A DNA stretch of 64,000 nucleotides from an uncultured Oscillospiraceae bacterium (lineage in GTDB: Bacteria; Bacillota; Clostridia; Oscillospirales; Oscillospiraceae). The position numbers and the translations under genes were made by a program. Within the stretch, counting starts at the first letter, position 1. Each line of letters starts with the position of its first letter. The stretch spans positions 82,111 through 146,110 of the forward strand of contig CANQSJ010000002.1 of NCBI GenBank assembly GCA_947626495.1. The letters run 5' to 3'. A model generated the notes under the pieces. The model saw only the letters and a list, made by a program, of their open reading frames with translations. It did not search any database and was not told the origin of the DNA. This document shows, piece by piece, positions 35,848-44,567 of this stretch.

Positions 35848-36336
35848 ATGAAAAAGTTCTTCCAGGAATTCAAGGAATTCGCCACCCGGGGCAACGTGGT
35901 GGACCTGGCGGTAGGCGTCATCATCGGCGCCGCTTTCCAGAAGATCGTCACCAGCGCGGTCAACGACCTGGTGATGCCCCTGGTGGGCCTCATCACCGGC
36001 AACTCCAACTTCAACGACGCCTTCTTCATCCTCCGGCTGCCGGAGGGGGTGAGCGCCGAGCAGGTGACCAGCCTGGCCACCGCCACGGAGCTGGGCGTGA
36101 CCACCTTCAACTACGGCGCGTTCATCTCCGCGGTGATCGACTTTCTCATCATGGCCTTCGTCATCTTCCTGATGATCAAGGCCCTGAACAAGGCCAGCTC
36201 CCTCACCCACCACAAGGCCGAGGAGCCGGAAGCGCCCGCCGAGCCCGCCACCAAGATCTGCCCCTACTGCCTGAGCGAGATCCCCTACAAGGCCGTCAAG
36301 TGCGCCCACTGCGGGTCCGATCTGAAGGAAGAGTGA
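35848..36336 (+). CDS. mscL: Large-conductance mechanosensitive channel MscL with C-terminal zinc ribbon
   Basis: A 162-residue protein. FFQEFKEFATRGNVVDLAVGVIIGAAF is the MscL N-terminal amphipathic helix and TM1; a second helix follows near 90-110 (AVIDFLIMAFVIFLMIKALN). After a Glu/Ala/Pro linker there is an added zinc ribbon (CPYCLSEIPYKAVKCAHCG), extending the usual 120-150 residue channel. MscL opens under membrane tension to release solutes. The ribbon resembles those on the neighbouring SPFH proteins. Confidence 0.95.
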   Translation: MKKFFQEFKEFATRGNVVDLAVGVIIGAAFQKIVTSAVNDLVMPLVGLITGNSNFNDAFFILRLPEGVSAEQVTSLATATELGVTTFNYGAFISAVIDFLIMAFVIFLMIKALNKASSLTHHKAEEPEAPAEPATKICPYCLSEIPYKAVKCAHCGSDLKEE

Positions 36337-36343
36337 GATAAAA

Positions 36344-36374
36344 AACCGACCCCCTCTGAGGGGGTCGGTTTTTT
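36344..36374. terminator. Bidirectional terminator between mscL and ybaK
   Basis: Perfect stem of about 13 pairs (36344-36356 with 36358-36370) with A and T runs on both sides; it serves both converging genes. Confidence 0.92.
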
Positions 36375-36834
36375 ATGCCTTTGTGACGTCGGCGCACGCC
36401 CCGTCCGTGAACCGGATCAGATCCTCCGGCGCCAGTTCCATCTGCAGGCCCCGCTGGCCGGCGCTGACGTAGATCCGCTCATACAGCAGGGCCGTCTCGT
36501 CGAAGACGGTGGGGAATTTCTTTTTCATCCCCACCGGGGAGCAGCCCCCGTGGACGTAGCCGGTGAGGGGCAGCAGCTCCTTCAGATGGATCATCTCCAC
36601 CCGCTTGTCCCCGGCGGCCGCGGCGCATTTTTTCAGATCCAGCTCCTGGTCCACCGGGATGCAGAACACCAAAATACCCCGCTTCTCCCCCCGGGTGACC
36701 AGGGTCTTGAACATCCGCTCCCGCTGCGCCGGATCGTCGCAGGCGCAGGGGTCGTCGTCGGAATAGGTATACTCCCGCAGGGCGTATCCGATCCCGGCGG
36801 ACTCCAGCTGGCGCAGGGCGTTGGTCTTGGTCAT
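36373..36834 (-). CDS. ybaK: Cys-tRNA(Pro)/Cys-tRNA(Cys) deacylase YbaK
   Basis: A 153-residue YbaK/ProX-domain protein: KTNALRQLESAGIGYALREY at the start, VFCIPVDQELDLKKCAAAAG, and the GYVHGGCSPVGMKKKFPT signature of the editing pocket. It removes misloaded Cys from tRNA-Pro. It starts one base after the proC stop codon and shares its transcript; the shorter ATG start is chosen because the upstream frame lies within proC. Confidence 0.93.
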   Translation of the reverse strand: MTKTNALRQLESAGIGYALREYTYSDDDPCACDDPAQRERMFKTLVTRGEKRGILVFCIPVDQELDLKKCAAAAGDKRVEMIHLKELLPLTGYVHGGCSPVGMKKKFPTVFDETALLYERIYVSAGQRGLQMELAPEDLIRFTDGACADVTKA

Positions 36835-36835
36835 A

Positions 36836-37636
36836 TCACTTTCCCATCTCTTTCGTCCGCTCCACCGCGGCGATGACGGCCCGGGCGGCATCGGACCGGA
36901 AGGCGCCCTCCTCCAGGGCCAGCACGCCCCGGATGGTGGACCCGCCGGGGGAACAGACCGCGTCCTTCAGCGCGCCGGGATGGCGGCCGTCCGCCTGAGC
37001 CAGGGCCGCGGCCCCCTCCACCGCCGCGGCGGCGTAGGCCATGGCCTTGGCCCGGGGCATACCGCAGGCGACGGCGCCGTCGGCCAGCGCCTCGACAAAC
37101 ATGTAGGTGAACGCCGGGGTGCAACCGCCGATGACGCTGGCCACGTCCATCAGACTCTCCGGACAGGCGTCCCAGGTGCCGGCTCCCGCCATGGCGGCGA
37201 TGAGGGCGGGCGCGTCGTCGGGGTCGGTGTCCCTCTCGCACCAAGCCACCAGGCCCTTGCCGATGCCCACCGGGGTGTTGGGGCACAGGCGGATCACGGG
37301 GTAGGCCCCGCCGGCCATGGTCTGAATGGCGGCGGTATCCAGCCCCGCGGCCATGGATACCAGCACGAAGTGGCCCTTCCGGCCGGCCAGCGCCGGCTGC
37401 AGGCTCTCCAGACAGGCGGCCATGTCCTTGGGCTTGACCCCCAGGAAGATGTATTTCGCCGTGCCGGCCACCGTCTCCGGCGTGGCGGCGATGCAGCCCA
37501 GCTCCGTGGCCAGGGCCACGGCCTTTTCCGCCGTGCGGTTGGACACCAGGATCTGCTTGGGCGAGGTAGTCGTCGCCGCGGCCCGGGCCAGGGCGCCGCC
37601 CATGCTGCCCACACCGATAAATCCCAATTGATACAT
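36836..37636 (-). CDS. proC: Pyrroline-5-carboxylate reductase
   Basis: A 266-residue protein: Rossmann start LGFIGVGSMGGALARA, GVKPKDM, VIRLCPNTPVGIGKG, and the C-terminal dimer helix GCTPAFTYMFVEALADGAVACGMPRAKA with SPGGSTIRGVLALEEGAFR. It makes proline from P5C with NAD(P)H in the cytosol. It is transcribed with ybaK and diverges from murI. Confidence 0.97.
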   Translation of the reverse strand: MYQLGFIGVGSMGGALARAAATTTSPKQILVSNRTAEKAVALATELGCIAATPETVAGTAKYIFLGVKPKDMAACLESLQPALAGRKGHFVLVSMAAGLDTAAIQTMAGGAYPVIRLCPNTPVGIGKGLVAWCERDTDPDDAPALIAAMAGAGTWDACPESLMDVASVIGGCTPAFTYMFVEALADGAVACGMPRAKAMAYAAAAVEGAAALAQADGRHPGALKDAVCSPGGSTIRGVLALEEGAFRSDAARAVIAAVERTKEMGK

Positions 37637-37680
37637 ATCCGATCCTCCCCTTTTCTCCGGCCCCCGACAGGCGGGCCAGG

Positions 37681-37709
37681 TTGCGAAAGTGCCCGCCGTG
37701 TGATATACT
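37681..37709 (+). promoter_or_regulatory. Promoter of murI
   Basis: TTGCGA at 37681, 17-base spacer, TATACT at 37704. Confidence 0.7.
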
Positions 37710-37811
37710 TACTGCCACGGCGGCGGGAAACGCGGTCCGCCGTACCGCCGGTCCCACTCTTATTTTAGGCCCGGCCGGCCCCGCCGTCAAGCATGATTTG
37801 AGGAGAACCAC

Positions 37812-38621
37812 ATGGACGATCGGCCCATCGGTATATTTGACTCCGGCCTGGGCGGGCTCACCGCCGTCCGGGCTCTGGCTGCCGCCGCCCCCTGGGAGAG
37901 TTTTGTCTATCTGGGGGACACGGCCCACGCCCCTTACGGCGACCGGTCCCGGCAGGAGCTGGTGGCCCTGAGCCGGCAGAACGTGGGATTTCTGCGCGGC
38001 CGGGGGGTGAAGGCCCTGCTGGTGGCCTGCAACACCTCCACCGCCAACGCTATGGACGTGATGCTGGCGGAGAATCCGGACCTGCCGGTGATGGGGGTCA
38101 TCGAGCCGGCGGCGGAGGCGGCGGTGTCCGCCACGGAGACGGGCCGCATCGGCCTGCTGGCCACGGCGGCCACGGTGGCGAGCCTGGCCTACGAGCGGGC
38201 CATCCGGCGGCTGGCCCCCGGCGCGGAGGTGACGGCGTCCGCCTGCCCCCGGCTGGTGCCCCTGGTGGAGGCGGGCCGGACGGACCCCTCCGATCCGGAG
38301 CTGGCCGCGGCGGCCCGGGAATATGCCGCGCCGCTTCTGGCGGCGGGGACGGATACGGTGATCCTGGGCTGCACCCACTACCCCATCATCCGCGCCGCCA
38401 TTCGCCGGGCGGTGGGGCCGGATGTGACCCTCATCGACTCGGGAGCCGCCAGCGTGGGAGCGCTTTTAAAGGCGCTGGAGAGCTGCGGGGCCCTGGCGGA
38501 CAAAAACAAAACCGGCAGCCGCGCCTTTTTCTGCAGCGCCGGAAAGGAGACGTTCACCCGCGTGGGCTCCGCCTTCCTGGGCTGGGAGATGGCCGGTCTG
38601 ACGCAGCAGGTGGAGCTGTAA
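37812..38621 (+). CDS. murI: Glutamate racemase
   Basis: A 269-residue protein with the two catalytic cysteine motifs VACNTSTA and LGCTHYPII, plus FDSGLGGLTAVRAL and GDTAHAPYG. It supplies D-glutamate for peptidoglycan. GAGGAG precedes ATG. A WYL regulator gene follows 17 bases downstream in the same direction. Confidence 0.98.
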   Translation: MDDRPIGIFDSGLGGLTAVRALAAAAPWESFVYLGDTAHAPYGDRSRQELVALSRQNVGFLRGRGVKALLVACNTSTANAMDVMLAENPDLPVMGVIEPAAEAAVSATETGRIGLLATAATVASLAYERAIRRLAPGAEVTASACPRLVPLVEAGRTDPSDPELAAAAREYAAPLLAAGTDTVILGCTHYPIIRAAIRRAVGPDVTLIDSGAASVGALLKALESCGALADKNKTGSRAFFCSAGKETFTRVGSAFLGWEMAGLTQQVEL

Positions 38622-38638
38622 AAAGCAAGGAGGCGCCC

Positions 38639-39628
38639 ATGGCAAAGTCCGCCAACCAGAAACTGAAGCTGCTGTATCTCTGCCGGTATCTGCTGCGCCA
38701 GTCGGACGAGGACCATCCGGTGACGGTGGCCCAGATGATCGCCTATCTGGCGGGGCAGGACATCGCCGCGGAGCGCAAGAGCATCTATGACGACATGGAA
38801 TCCCTGCGCCTGTTCGGTCTGGATGTACAGAGCGTGCGGGTGGGGTCTGCCACCGGCTATTTCATCGGCGAGCGGCAGTTCCAGCTGCCGGAGCTGAAGC
38901 TGCTGGTGGACAGCGTCCAGTCCTCCCGGTTCATCACCGGGCGGAAGAGTCTGGAGCTGATCGGCAAGCTGGAGGGCCTGGCCAGCACCCATCAGGCCCG
39001 GGAGCTGAACCACCAGGTGTTCGTCCGGGGCCGGATCAAGACCATGAACGAGTCCATCTACTACAACGTGGACGAGCTGCACGCCGCCATCGACCGGGAC
39101 CGGGCCATCACCTTCCGGTACTATGACTGGGGTCTGGACAAAAAACGGGTCTGGCGCCGGGAGGGCGGCCGCTATGCCGTCAGCCCCTGGGCGCTGATGT
39201 GGGACAGCGAGAATTATTACCTCATCGCCTACGACGGCCAGGCCGGCGAGATCCGCCACTACCGGGTGGACAAGATGGCCTCCATCGCCCAGACCGATCA
39301 GCCCCGCCAGGGGGCGGAGGCCTTCGCCCGGCTGGACATGGCCGCCTACTCCAACGCCCACTTCGGCATGTTCTCCGGCCAGACCGAGACCGTGCGCCTG
39401 GCCTTTGAAAACGCCCTGGCCGGGCCGGTCATCGACCAGTTCGGCGCGGACGTGAGCCTGGTGCCCATGGACGGGGAGCACTTCTCCGTAACGGTAAACG
39501 TGGCGGTGAACCGGCAGCTGTTCGGCTGGCTGCTGGGCTTCGGCACCCGGGCCAGGATCCTGGCCCCGGCCTCGGCGGCGGAAGAGATGCGCCGCTGCCT
39601 GGAGTCGGCGGCGGCGCTGTACGATTAA
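38639..39628 (+). CDS. WYL-domain transcriptional regulator
   Basis: A 329-residue protein: an N-terminal winged helix (LKLLYLCRYLLRQSDEDHPVTVAQMIAYL ... AERKSIYDDMESLRLFGLD), then a WYL domain (YAVSPWALMWDSENYYLIAYD with HYRVDKM) and a WCX-like C-terminus. WYL proteins bind nucleotides or nucleic acid and often control defence or stress genes. Its targets are unknown. It is probably co-transcribed with murI. Confidence 0.92.
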   Translation: MAKSANQKLKLLYLCRYLLRQSDEDHPVTVAQMIAYLAGQDIAAERKSIYDDMESLRLFGLDVQSVRVGSATGYFIGERQFQLPELKLLVDSVQSSRFITGRKSLELIGKLEGLASTHQARELNHQVFVRGRIKTMNESIYYNVDELHAAIDRDRAITFRYYDWGLDKKRVWRREGGRYAVSPWALMWDSENYYLIAYDGQAGEIRHYRVDKMASIAQTDQPRQGAEAFARLDMAAYSNAHFGMFSGQTETVRLAFENALAGPVIDQFGADVSLVPMDGEHFSVTVNVAVNRQLFGWLLGFGTRARILAPASAAEEMRRCLESAAALYD

Positions 39629-39732
39629 AACACGATCCGGCAGATGAGATCCATCCAACCTTCCGCCGTGACGGCCAGGCCGATCACGCCCCAGAAGACG
39701 ATGTGCTGCAGGATGTTCTTCCTCTTGGACAT
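39625..39732 (-). CDS. Possible small membrane protein (35 residues)
   Basis: ATG 39732 is preceded by a G-rich site (AAGGGGGAT), and the 35-residue frame starts MSKRKN followed by a single hydrophobic helix (HIVFWGVIGLAV). Its stop overlaps the end of the convergent WYL gene. Plausible on RBS and membrane-helix grounds only. Confidence 0.4.
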   Translation of the reverse strand: MSKRKNILQHIVFWGVIGLAVTAEGWMDLICRIVF

Positions 39733-39814
39733 TTTCCGATCCCCCTTCTGTTTTGTTCTTTGACAGGAGGATACCAGATCCGCTGGCCGATAAACCGGAC
39801 AGCAAGGAGTGCTT

Positions 39815-40714
39815 ATGGATAAAATGCAGTCAGAAAACGGCTACGGCGTGCTGTTCATCGTGGCCACCCCCATCGGCAACGCCCGGGACATGTCCCCCCG
39901 GGGCGCGGAGATCCTGGAGAGCGTGGACGTGATCGCCGCGGAGGACACCCGCCGCAGCGTGGTGCTGCTCAACAAGCTGGGCATCCGGGGCAGGCTGGCC
40001 AGCAACCACAAGTTCAACGAGCACGGCAAGGCCCGGTATTTCATCGACCTGCTCAAGGCGGGCCAGAGCGTGGCGGTGATCACCGACGCCGGCACCCCCT
40101 GCATCTCCGATCCCGGCAACGAGCTGATCCGGGCCGCGGTGGAGGAGGGGGTGCGCGTGGTGGGCGTGCCCGGCCCCTGCGCGGCGGTGACGGCCCTGAG
40201 CGTGTCCGGGTTCGACCTGTCCTCCTTCGTGTTCCGGGGCTTCTTCCCCCGGGAGCGGGCGGATCAGACCCGGCTCTTCGGCCAGATGCGCCGGGGCGCG
40301 GTTCGGACGAACGTGTTCTATGAGTCCCCCAAGCGGGTGATGGACACGGTGGAGGTCTTCCTCCGGGAGGCGCCGGACTGCCGGATCTGCCTGTGCAACG
40401 ACCTGACCAAGCTCCATGAGACCGCCTTCCGGGGTACGCCGGCCCAGGTGCGGGACCAGCTGCTGGAAAAGGGAAACTATGAAAAGGGGGAGTTCTGCCT
40501 GGTGGCGGAGCTGCCGGAGGAGATGCTGGTGCTCCGGCAGGAGCATGTGGTCTCCGCCGAGGCGCTGCTGGTGGACGCCATGGTCCGCCGGGACTGCCGG
40601 CCCAAGGACGCCATCAAGGCGGTCCTGGCCGACGAGACCAATTCCTACAGCAAAAACGAGCTCTACGCCGCCAGCCTGCGGCTGAAGGAGCTGTTCGGCG
40701 CCGGGGACGCGTAA
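39815..40714 (+). CDS. rsmI: 16S rRNA (cytidine-1402-2'-O)-methyltransferase RsmI
   Basis: A 299-residue protein with the SIRV/tetrapyrrole methylase signature of RsmI: LFIVATPIGNARDMSPRGAEIL, AAEDTRRSVVLLNKLGI, ITDAGTPCISDPG, VVGVPGPCAAVTALSVSG, and YESPKRV. It 2'-O-methylates C1402 in the ribosomal decoding site. ATG 39815 follows AAGGAG by six bases. Confidence 0.97.
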   Translation: MDKMQSENGYGVLFIVATPIGNARDMSPRGAEILESVDVIAAEDTRRSVVLLNKLGIRGRLASNHKFNEHGKARYFIDLLKAGQSVAVITDAGTPCISDPGNELIRAAVEEGVRVVGVPGPCAAVTALSVSGFDLSSFVFRGFFPRERADQTRLFGQMRRGAVRTNVFYESPKRVMDTVEVFLREAPDCRICLCNDLTKLHETAFRGTPAQVRDQLLEKGNYEKGEFCLVAELPEEMLVLRQEHVVSAEALLVDAMVRRDCRPKDAIKAVLADETNSYSKNELYAASLRLKELFGAGDA

Positions 40715-40721
40715 AAGACAC

Positions 40722-40752
40722 AAAAAGAGCCCACCTTGGCGGGCTCTTTTTT
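40722..40752 (+). terminator. Terminator of rsmI
   Basis: AAAAAGAGCCC (40722-40732) pairs with GGGCTCTTTTT (40741-40751); U run included. Confidence 0.88.
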
Positions 40753-40841
40753 CTTCCCCGGGCGCTCATAATGATTATGGACGCCGGGGCCGGATCGTGG
40801 TACAATCAGCAGGAAGGATCTGTTGCAGGGAGGTTTTTCCA

Positions 40842-41621
40842 ATGCTCATCAAGCGCGATATGCTCTTCACCCCCGCGGGCAAGAACCGCCCGCTGCACAT
40901 CTGGCTGCCGGAGGACTACGAGCAGTCCTCGGCGCGCTATCCGGTCATGTATTTCTTCGACGGCCACAACCTCTTCCTCAACGAGGACGCCACCTACGGC
41001 AAGAGCTGGGGCCTGCTGGAATTCTTGCAGAGCTGGGAAAAGCCCCTCATCGTGGTGGGCATCGAGTGCGGCCACGAGGGCAACGAGCGGCTGCGGGAAT
41101 ACTGCCCGTACCATTTCCGGGGCAAGTTCTGGGGCGACCTGCGGGGCACGGGGGCGGACACCATGCGCTTCATGGCCGAGGAGCTGAATCCCCTCATCGA
41201 CCGGGAATACCGGACGCTGCCCGGCCGGGAGACCACGGCCATCGGCGGCTCCTCCATGGGCGGGCTGATGAGCCTGTACGCCATCGTGAAGCACAACGAC
41301 GTCTACTCCAAGGCCGCCTGCGTCTCCAGCGCGATCCTCCCCGGCATGCCCAGTCTGCGCAAGGACATCCTGGCCTCCCCCATCGACCCGGACACCCGCG
41401 TCTATCTCTCCTGGGGCACAAAGGAGGCCGTGGGCGGGCGGCTGCGGAAGGCGGGGGACTATGAGACTCTCACCGCGAAAAACAACCTTGAGCTCGCCCG
41501 GATGCTGGAGGAGAAGGGCGCCCGGACCAGCGTGGTCTGCCAGCGGGGCGGGGCCCACAACGAGGCCAGCTGGGAGAAGCTGGTGCCCGGCTTCATGGAC
41601 TTTCTCTGGTCGGACCGGTAA
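40842..41621 (+). CDS. Esterase-family alpha/beta hydrolase
   Basis: A 259-residue protein of the esterase D/enterochelin esterase type. RYPVMYFFDGHNLFLNEDATYG starts the fold, GGSSMGGLMSLYAI holds the nucleophile Ser, and RGGAHNEASWEKLVPGFMDFLW places the catalytic His; an Asp lies between. It has no signal peptide, so it acts in the cytosol. Substrate unknown. Start ATG 40842, GGGAGG upstream. Confidence 0.88.
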   Translation: MLIKRDMLFTPAGKNRPLHIWLPEDYEQSSARYPVMYFFDGHNLFLNEDATYGKSWGLLEFLQSWEKPLIVVGIECGHEGNERLREYCPYHFRGKFWGDLRGTGADTMRFMAEELNPLIDREYRTLPGRETTAIGGSSMGGLMSLYAIVKHNDVYSKAACVSSAILPGMPSLRKDILASPIDPDTRVYLSWGTKEAVGGRLRKAGDYETLTAKNNLELARMLEEKGARTSVVCQRGGAHNEASWEKLVPGFMDFLWSDR

Positions 41622-41642
41622 GGACTTCCGCCGGCGGCCGCC

Positions 41643-42734
41643 TCACGGCGAAGGGGCGGGCCCCGGGTATGTCATGGCGACATACTTGCTCTCCCACGCC
41701 GGGTCCTGTCCGTCTGCGCCGCCCCGATAGAGGTCCTCCGCCACCTCCAGGATCACCTCCCGCAGCTCCAGCCGCTCCAGGTATTTTAGGGGGATGGCGT
41801 CGTAGCCCAGGGAAGTTCCCAGAATATTGCCGGCGATGGAGCCGGTGGAATCGCTGTCACCGTCGTGGTTCACCGCGGCGGTGACGCCTTTTTCAAAGTC
41901 GTCGGCGTACCGCACGGCGCAGTACACGGCGATGGCCAGGGCCTCGTCTCCGACCCAGCCCTCGCCCAGCCGGCGGATGGCGGTCAAATCGTCCGTGTCC
42001 GATCCGGCCAGCTCCGCGGCCAGGCCCACCAGCGCCAGCAGCCGCTCCAGATGTCTCGCCTGGGGGAAAACGGCCGGCAGCGCGGCCATGGCGTCGTTCA
42101 CCGCCCCGGCCACCGTGTCGCCCTCCCCGGAGATCCGGGCGATGATGTGCGCCAGCATGGCCGCGGGCAGATACCCCAGCTCATGGCCGTGGGTCAGCGC
42201 CGCGGACATCGCCCCGATCCGGTCGATCTGCGCCGGATCGTACCCGGCGCCGCCGAAATACAGCCCGATGGGCGCCGCCCGCATGACGCCGCCGCAGCCC
42301 CGGCTGTGGTTCAGGGGCGCCTCCATGGTGCCGTCCCCGCCCGCCGCCAGGGCGGACATGCAGGTGTTCCCCGGCGCCCGGCAGCTGAACAGCCCGGGGA
42401 CGTTGACCAGCCAGGAATGGCGGGGCCCCGCCGGCAGGGGATACGGCTCCGTCTGGGTCCGGTACCAGTCCCGGTAGCTGAGCATGAGGGACCGCGCGTA
42501 GCCGTCCCCGGTCCCCCCGGCGCCCCGGAGCAGACCCGCGGCGGTGAACAGGGTCATCTGGGTGTCGTCGGAGATCTCCGCCACGCCCCGGCGGAGGACA
42601 TAGTCCCGGATCCCGCCCGCGCCGTATTTGTGAAAGATGGCGGAGGCGGGCAGAAACTCCACCGGATATCCCAGGGCATCCCCCGCCGCGCCGCCCGCCA
42701 GGCAGCCCTTGAATCGACCCAACTGTCGCATCAT
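41643..42734 (-). CDS. ADP-ribosylglycohydrolase family protein
   Basis: A 363-residue protein. GCLAGGAAGDALGYPVEF and SDDTQMTLFTA supply the first metal ligands, and NHDGDSDSTGSIAGNILG the second set, all diagnostic of DraG-like enzymes that remove ADP-ribose from proteins or small molecules. Two adjacent ATGs at 42734/42731 follow GAGGAG. A 100-residue unknown gene lies 74 bases upstream in the same direction. No matching ADP-ribosyltransferase is seen. Confidence 0.92.
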   Translation of the reverse strand: MMRQLGRFKGCLAGGAAGDALGYPVEFLPASAIFHKYGAGGIRDYVLRRGVAEISDDTQMTLFTAAGLLRGAGGTGDGYARSLMLSYRDWYRTQTEPYPLPAGPRHSWLVNVPGLFSCRAPGNTCMSALAAGGDGTMEAPLNHSRGCGGVMRAAPIGLYFGGAGYDPAQIDRIGAMSAALTHGHELGYLPAAMLAHIIARISGEGDTVAGAVNDAMAALPAVFPQARHLERLLALVGLAAELAGSDTDDLTAIRRLGEGWVGDEALAIAVYCAVRYADDFEKGVTAAVNHDGDSDSTGSIAGNILGTSLGYDAIPLKYLERLELREVILEVAEDLYRGGADGQDPAWESKYVAMTYPGPAPSP

Positions 42735-42808
42735 GCTCTCCTCTCCGTCAAAGCAGGGGGAACCGCTCCGACAGCGCCCGTCCCCGGCAGGCGCCCCCTC
42801 CGGGCCGA

Positions 42809-43111
42809 TCACTCCTCCACGCGAATGCTGTTGACGGCCAGACATATCCCCTGCTTCTCCGCGAAGCTCTGGGCGGCGGCGATGATCCTCTCCTCGTTGC
42901 TGTTGACCAGGTAGGCCACCATCTGGTCCTTGGTGCTCTCGGGCATGGCCGCGACGGTGGTCCTCACCAGCGGCTCCGGCAGGGACGCCAGACTGCCCAG
43001 CATCCGCGCCGCCGGGCCGTCCATATCCCGGATCCGGTCCCGCAGCAGCGGCAGCGCCTTCACGGCGATGGCGGCGTAGTCGATCTGTCCCACATCCAAT
43101 ACGATCTTCAT
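42809..43111 (-). CDS. Hypothetical protein (100 residues)
   Basis: Starts MKIVLDVGQIDYAAIAVKAL with a strong ribosome-binding site (AGGAGG). It is a soluble, mostly helical protein with KDQMVAYLVNSNEERIIAAA near the end, and no membrane segment. No family recognised. It may be co-transcribed with the ADP-ribosylglycohydrolase gene. Confidence 0.6.
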   Translation of the reverse strand: MKIVLDVGQIDYAAIAVKALPLLRDRIRDMDGPAARMLGSLASLPEPLVRTTVAAMPESTKDQMVAYLVNSNEERIIAAAQSFAEKQGICLAVNSIRVEE

Positions 43112-43830
43112 ACTGTTCCTCCTGTTTTTCCCGGCCGGCCGTCGGCCCCGTCTGCCTTCGATATGTCAATTATAAAGGCTCCGCCGGGATTGTCAAGAAA
43201 CCGCCCCGCCCCAGGCGCTCTTCCCCGCTCCGGGCGTCCCCCGCTCCTTCCGGTTTTCCATTATTCCCCACATATTTTCTTAATTATCCGTAAAAATAAA
43301 ATATATTTACCACTTATGGCAGCAATTTTCAGAAAATTCGGTATACATTCCCCCACTTTCCCGCTCGCGCCGCCGCGCATCCCCTCCGGCCGGTCCGGAC
43401 CAGGTCCTGAAAGCGCCGTCAATTTCCGGCGCATTCCGGCGGGGTCTTAAAGGTCCATTCATCATTTGTTTACAAATAGTTGCAAATTTATTCACCATTG
43501 CCCGGGCGGGATACGGTATGATAGGACCATCCCAAGGGAGAGTGCCGATGCTCCCGCGGGAAGGACACGTGAGCATGATCGTTTGACACTTTTCATTTTT
43601 CACTCCTCTCTTCTTTGTTGCAGGGCCGGTCACCTTCGGGTGGCCGGCTTTGTACGTTTGCCTGAAAGGCAAACGTACAAAGCCATTGCTCCATTCGAGG
43701 GCGGCTCCCGCCCCCTCGAGCTCCCCCTGCGCGACGGGCCGGCCTGTATGGTCTCCCTTGACGGAGGCCATACAAAGCCCTTTCCCTTTTCCCCCCAAAT
43801 GTGATATCATAGCGGGCGAGGTGACGCGCC
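43112..43830. other. Long noncoding stretch (719 bases)
   Basis: No frame here has a ribosome-binding site and sensible composition. The left part (43260-43340, 43455-43500) is AT-rich, contrasting with the surroundings. The right part holds a palindromic, MITE-like segment (43640-43780). A small RNA is possible but no recognisable fold was identified. Confidence 0.5.
43646..43779. repeat. MITE-like palindromic segment
   Basis: It begins with a perfect 16-pair hairpin (43648-43663 with 43667-43682, loop GAA) and ends with an imperfect 12-pair hairpin (about 43747-43776). The outer ends read GGCTTTGTA and TACAAAGCC, an inverted pair. Only one copy is in the window, so mobility is inferred from structure. 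Confidence 0.55.
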
Positions 43831-44508
43831 GTGACGAAAAACATCCCGCCCTTCGAGGGCTTTCCGGAGGACCTGCCGGACTTTCTGTGGGGCCTCTCCT
43901 TCAACAACGAGCGGCCCTGGTTCAACGAGCACCGGGCCGATTTTGAGCGCTGTCTGAACACGCCCATCCACGCCCTGGCGGAGGACGTGAAGGCGGCCAT
44001 GGGCCAGCGGCACCCCGGGCTGGCCCCGGCGCTGCACGTGTCCCGGATCTGGCGGGACGCCCGGCGGCTGTTCGGCCGGGGGCCCTTCAAGGAGCACATG
44101 TGGTTCTCCCTGGGCGTGTCCGCCGAGATATACACCCCCACACCCCAGTTCTGGTTCGGCATCGACGCCAAAAGCTGGGAGGCGGGCATGGGACTGTGGA
44201 ACATGTCCGGGGACATGCTGGCCCAGTGGCGCAAGAGCATCGATCTGGCGCCCCAGCGGCTGGAGGCCATCGTCCGGCCCCTGGACCGGCGGCCGGACAT
44301 CGGCCGCTACTGGCAGGTATACAAAAAGCCCAAGGGCGATCCGGGGCCGGCGCTCTATGACTGGTACAACGCCCGGACCGTGGAGCTGGGAAAGACCGTG
44401 TGGTTCGATCCCGCCCCGCCGGGAAAGGAGCTGCTGGAGCAGGTGCTGGACGTCTATGAGGCGCTGACGCCCCTGTACCAATATCTGCTGGAGCTGGGCC
44501 CGGGTTGA
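43831..44508 (+). CDS. DUF2461 domain-containing protein
   Basis: A 225-residue protein with a GTG start. FLWGLSFNNERPWFNEHRADFE is the DUF2461 opening, followed by HVSRIWRDARRLFGRGPFKEHMWFSLG and FWFGIDAKSWEAGMGLW. The family is widespread and its role is not established. It ends four bases into the -35 element of the Fur-family gene. Confidence 0.88.
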   Translation: MTKNIPPFEGFPEDLPDFLWGLSFNNERPWFNEHRADFERCLNTPIHALAEDVKAAMGQRHPGLAPALHVSRIWRDARRLFGRGPFKEHMWFSLGVSAEIYTPTPQFWFGIDAKSWEAGMGLWNMSGDMLAQWRKSIDLAPQRLEAIVRPLDRRPDIGRYWQVYKKPKGDPGPALYDWYNARTVELGKTVWFDPAPPGKELLEQVLDVYEALTPLYQYLLELGPG

Positions 44509-44556
44509 CAATCTGCCGGGATGAGGGTATAATCTTTTAGGAATCAATCCTAAAAG
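44505..44556 (+). promoter_or_regulatory. Consensus promoter and operator of the Fur-family gene
   Basis: TTGACA (44505), 17-base spacer, TATAAT (44528), then a perfect inverted repeat CTTTTAGGA-5-TCCTAAAAG (44534-44556) over the transcription start and running into the ribosome-binding site. Probably the autoregulatory site of the Fur-like protein encoded next. Confidence 0.85.
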
Positions 44557-44567
44557 GAGGGAGCGCC

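Noticed and set aside
43163..43450. Possible 95-residue gene in the 43 kb gap
   Set aside because: No ribosome-binding site, Pro/Arg/Ser-rich, crosses an AT-rich noncoding patch.
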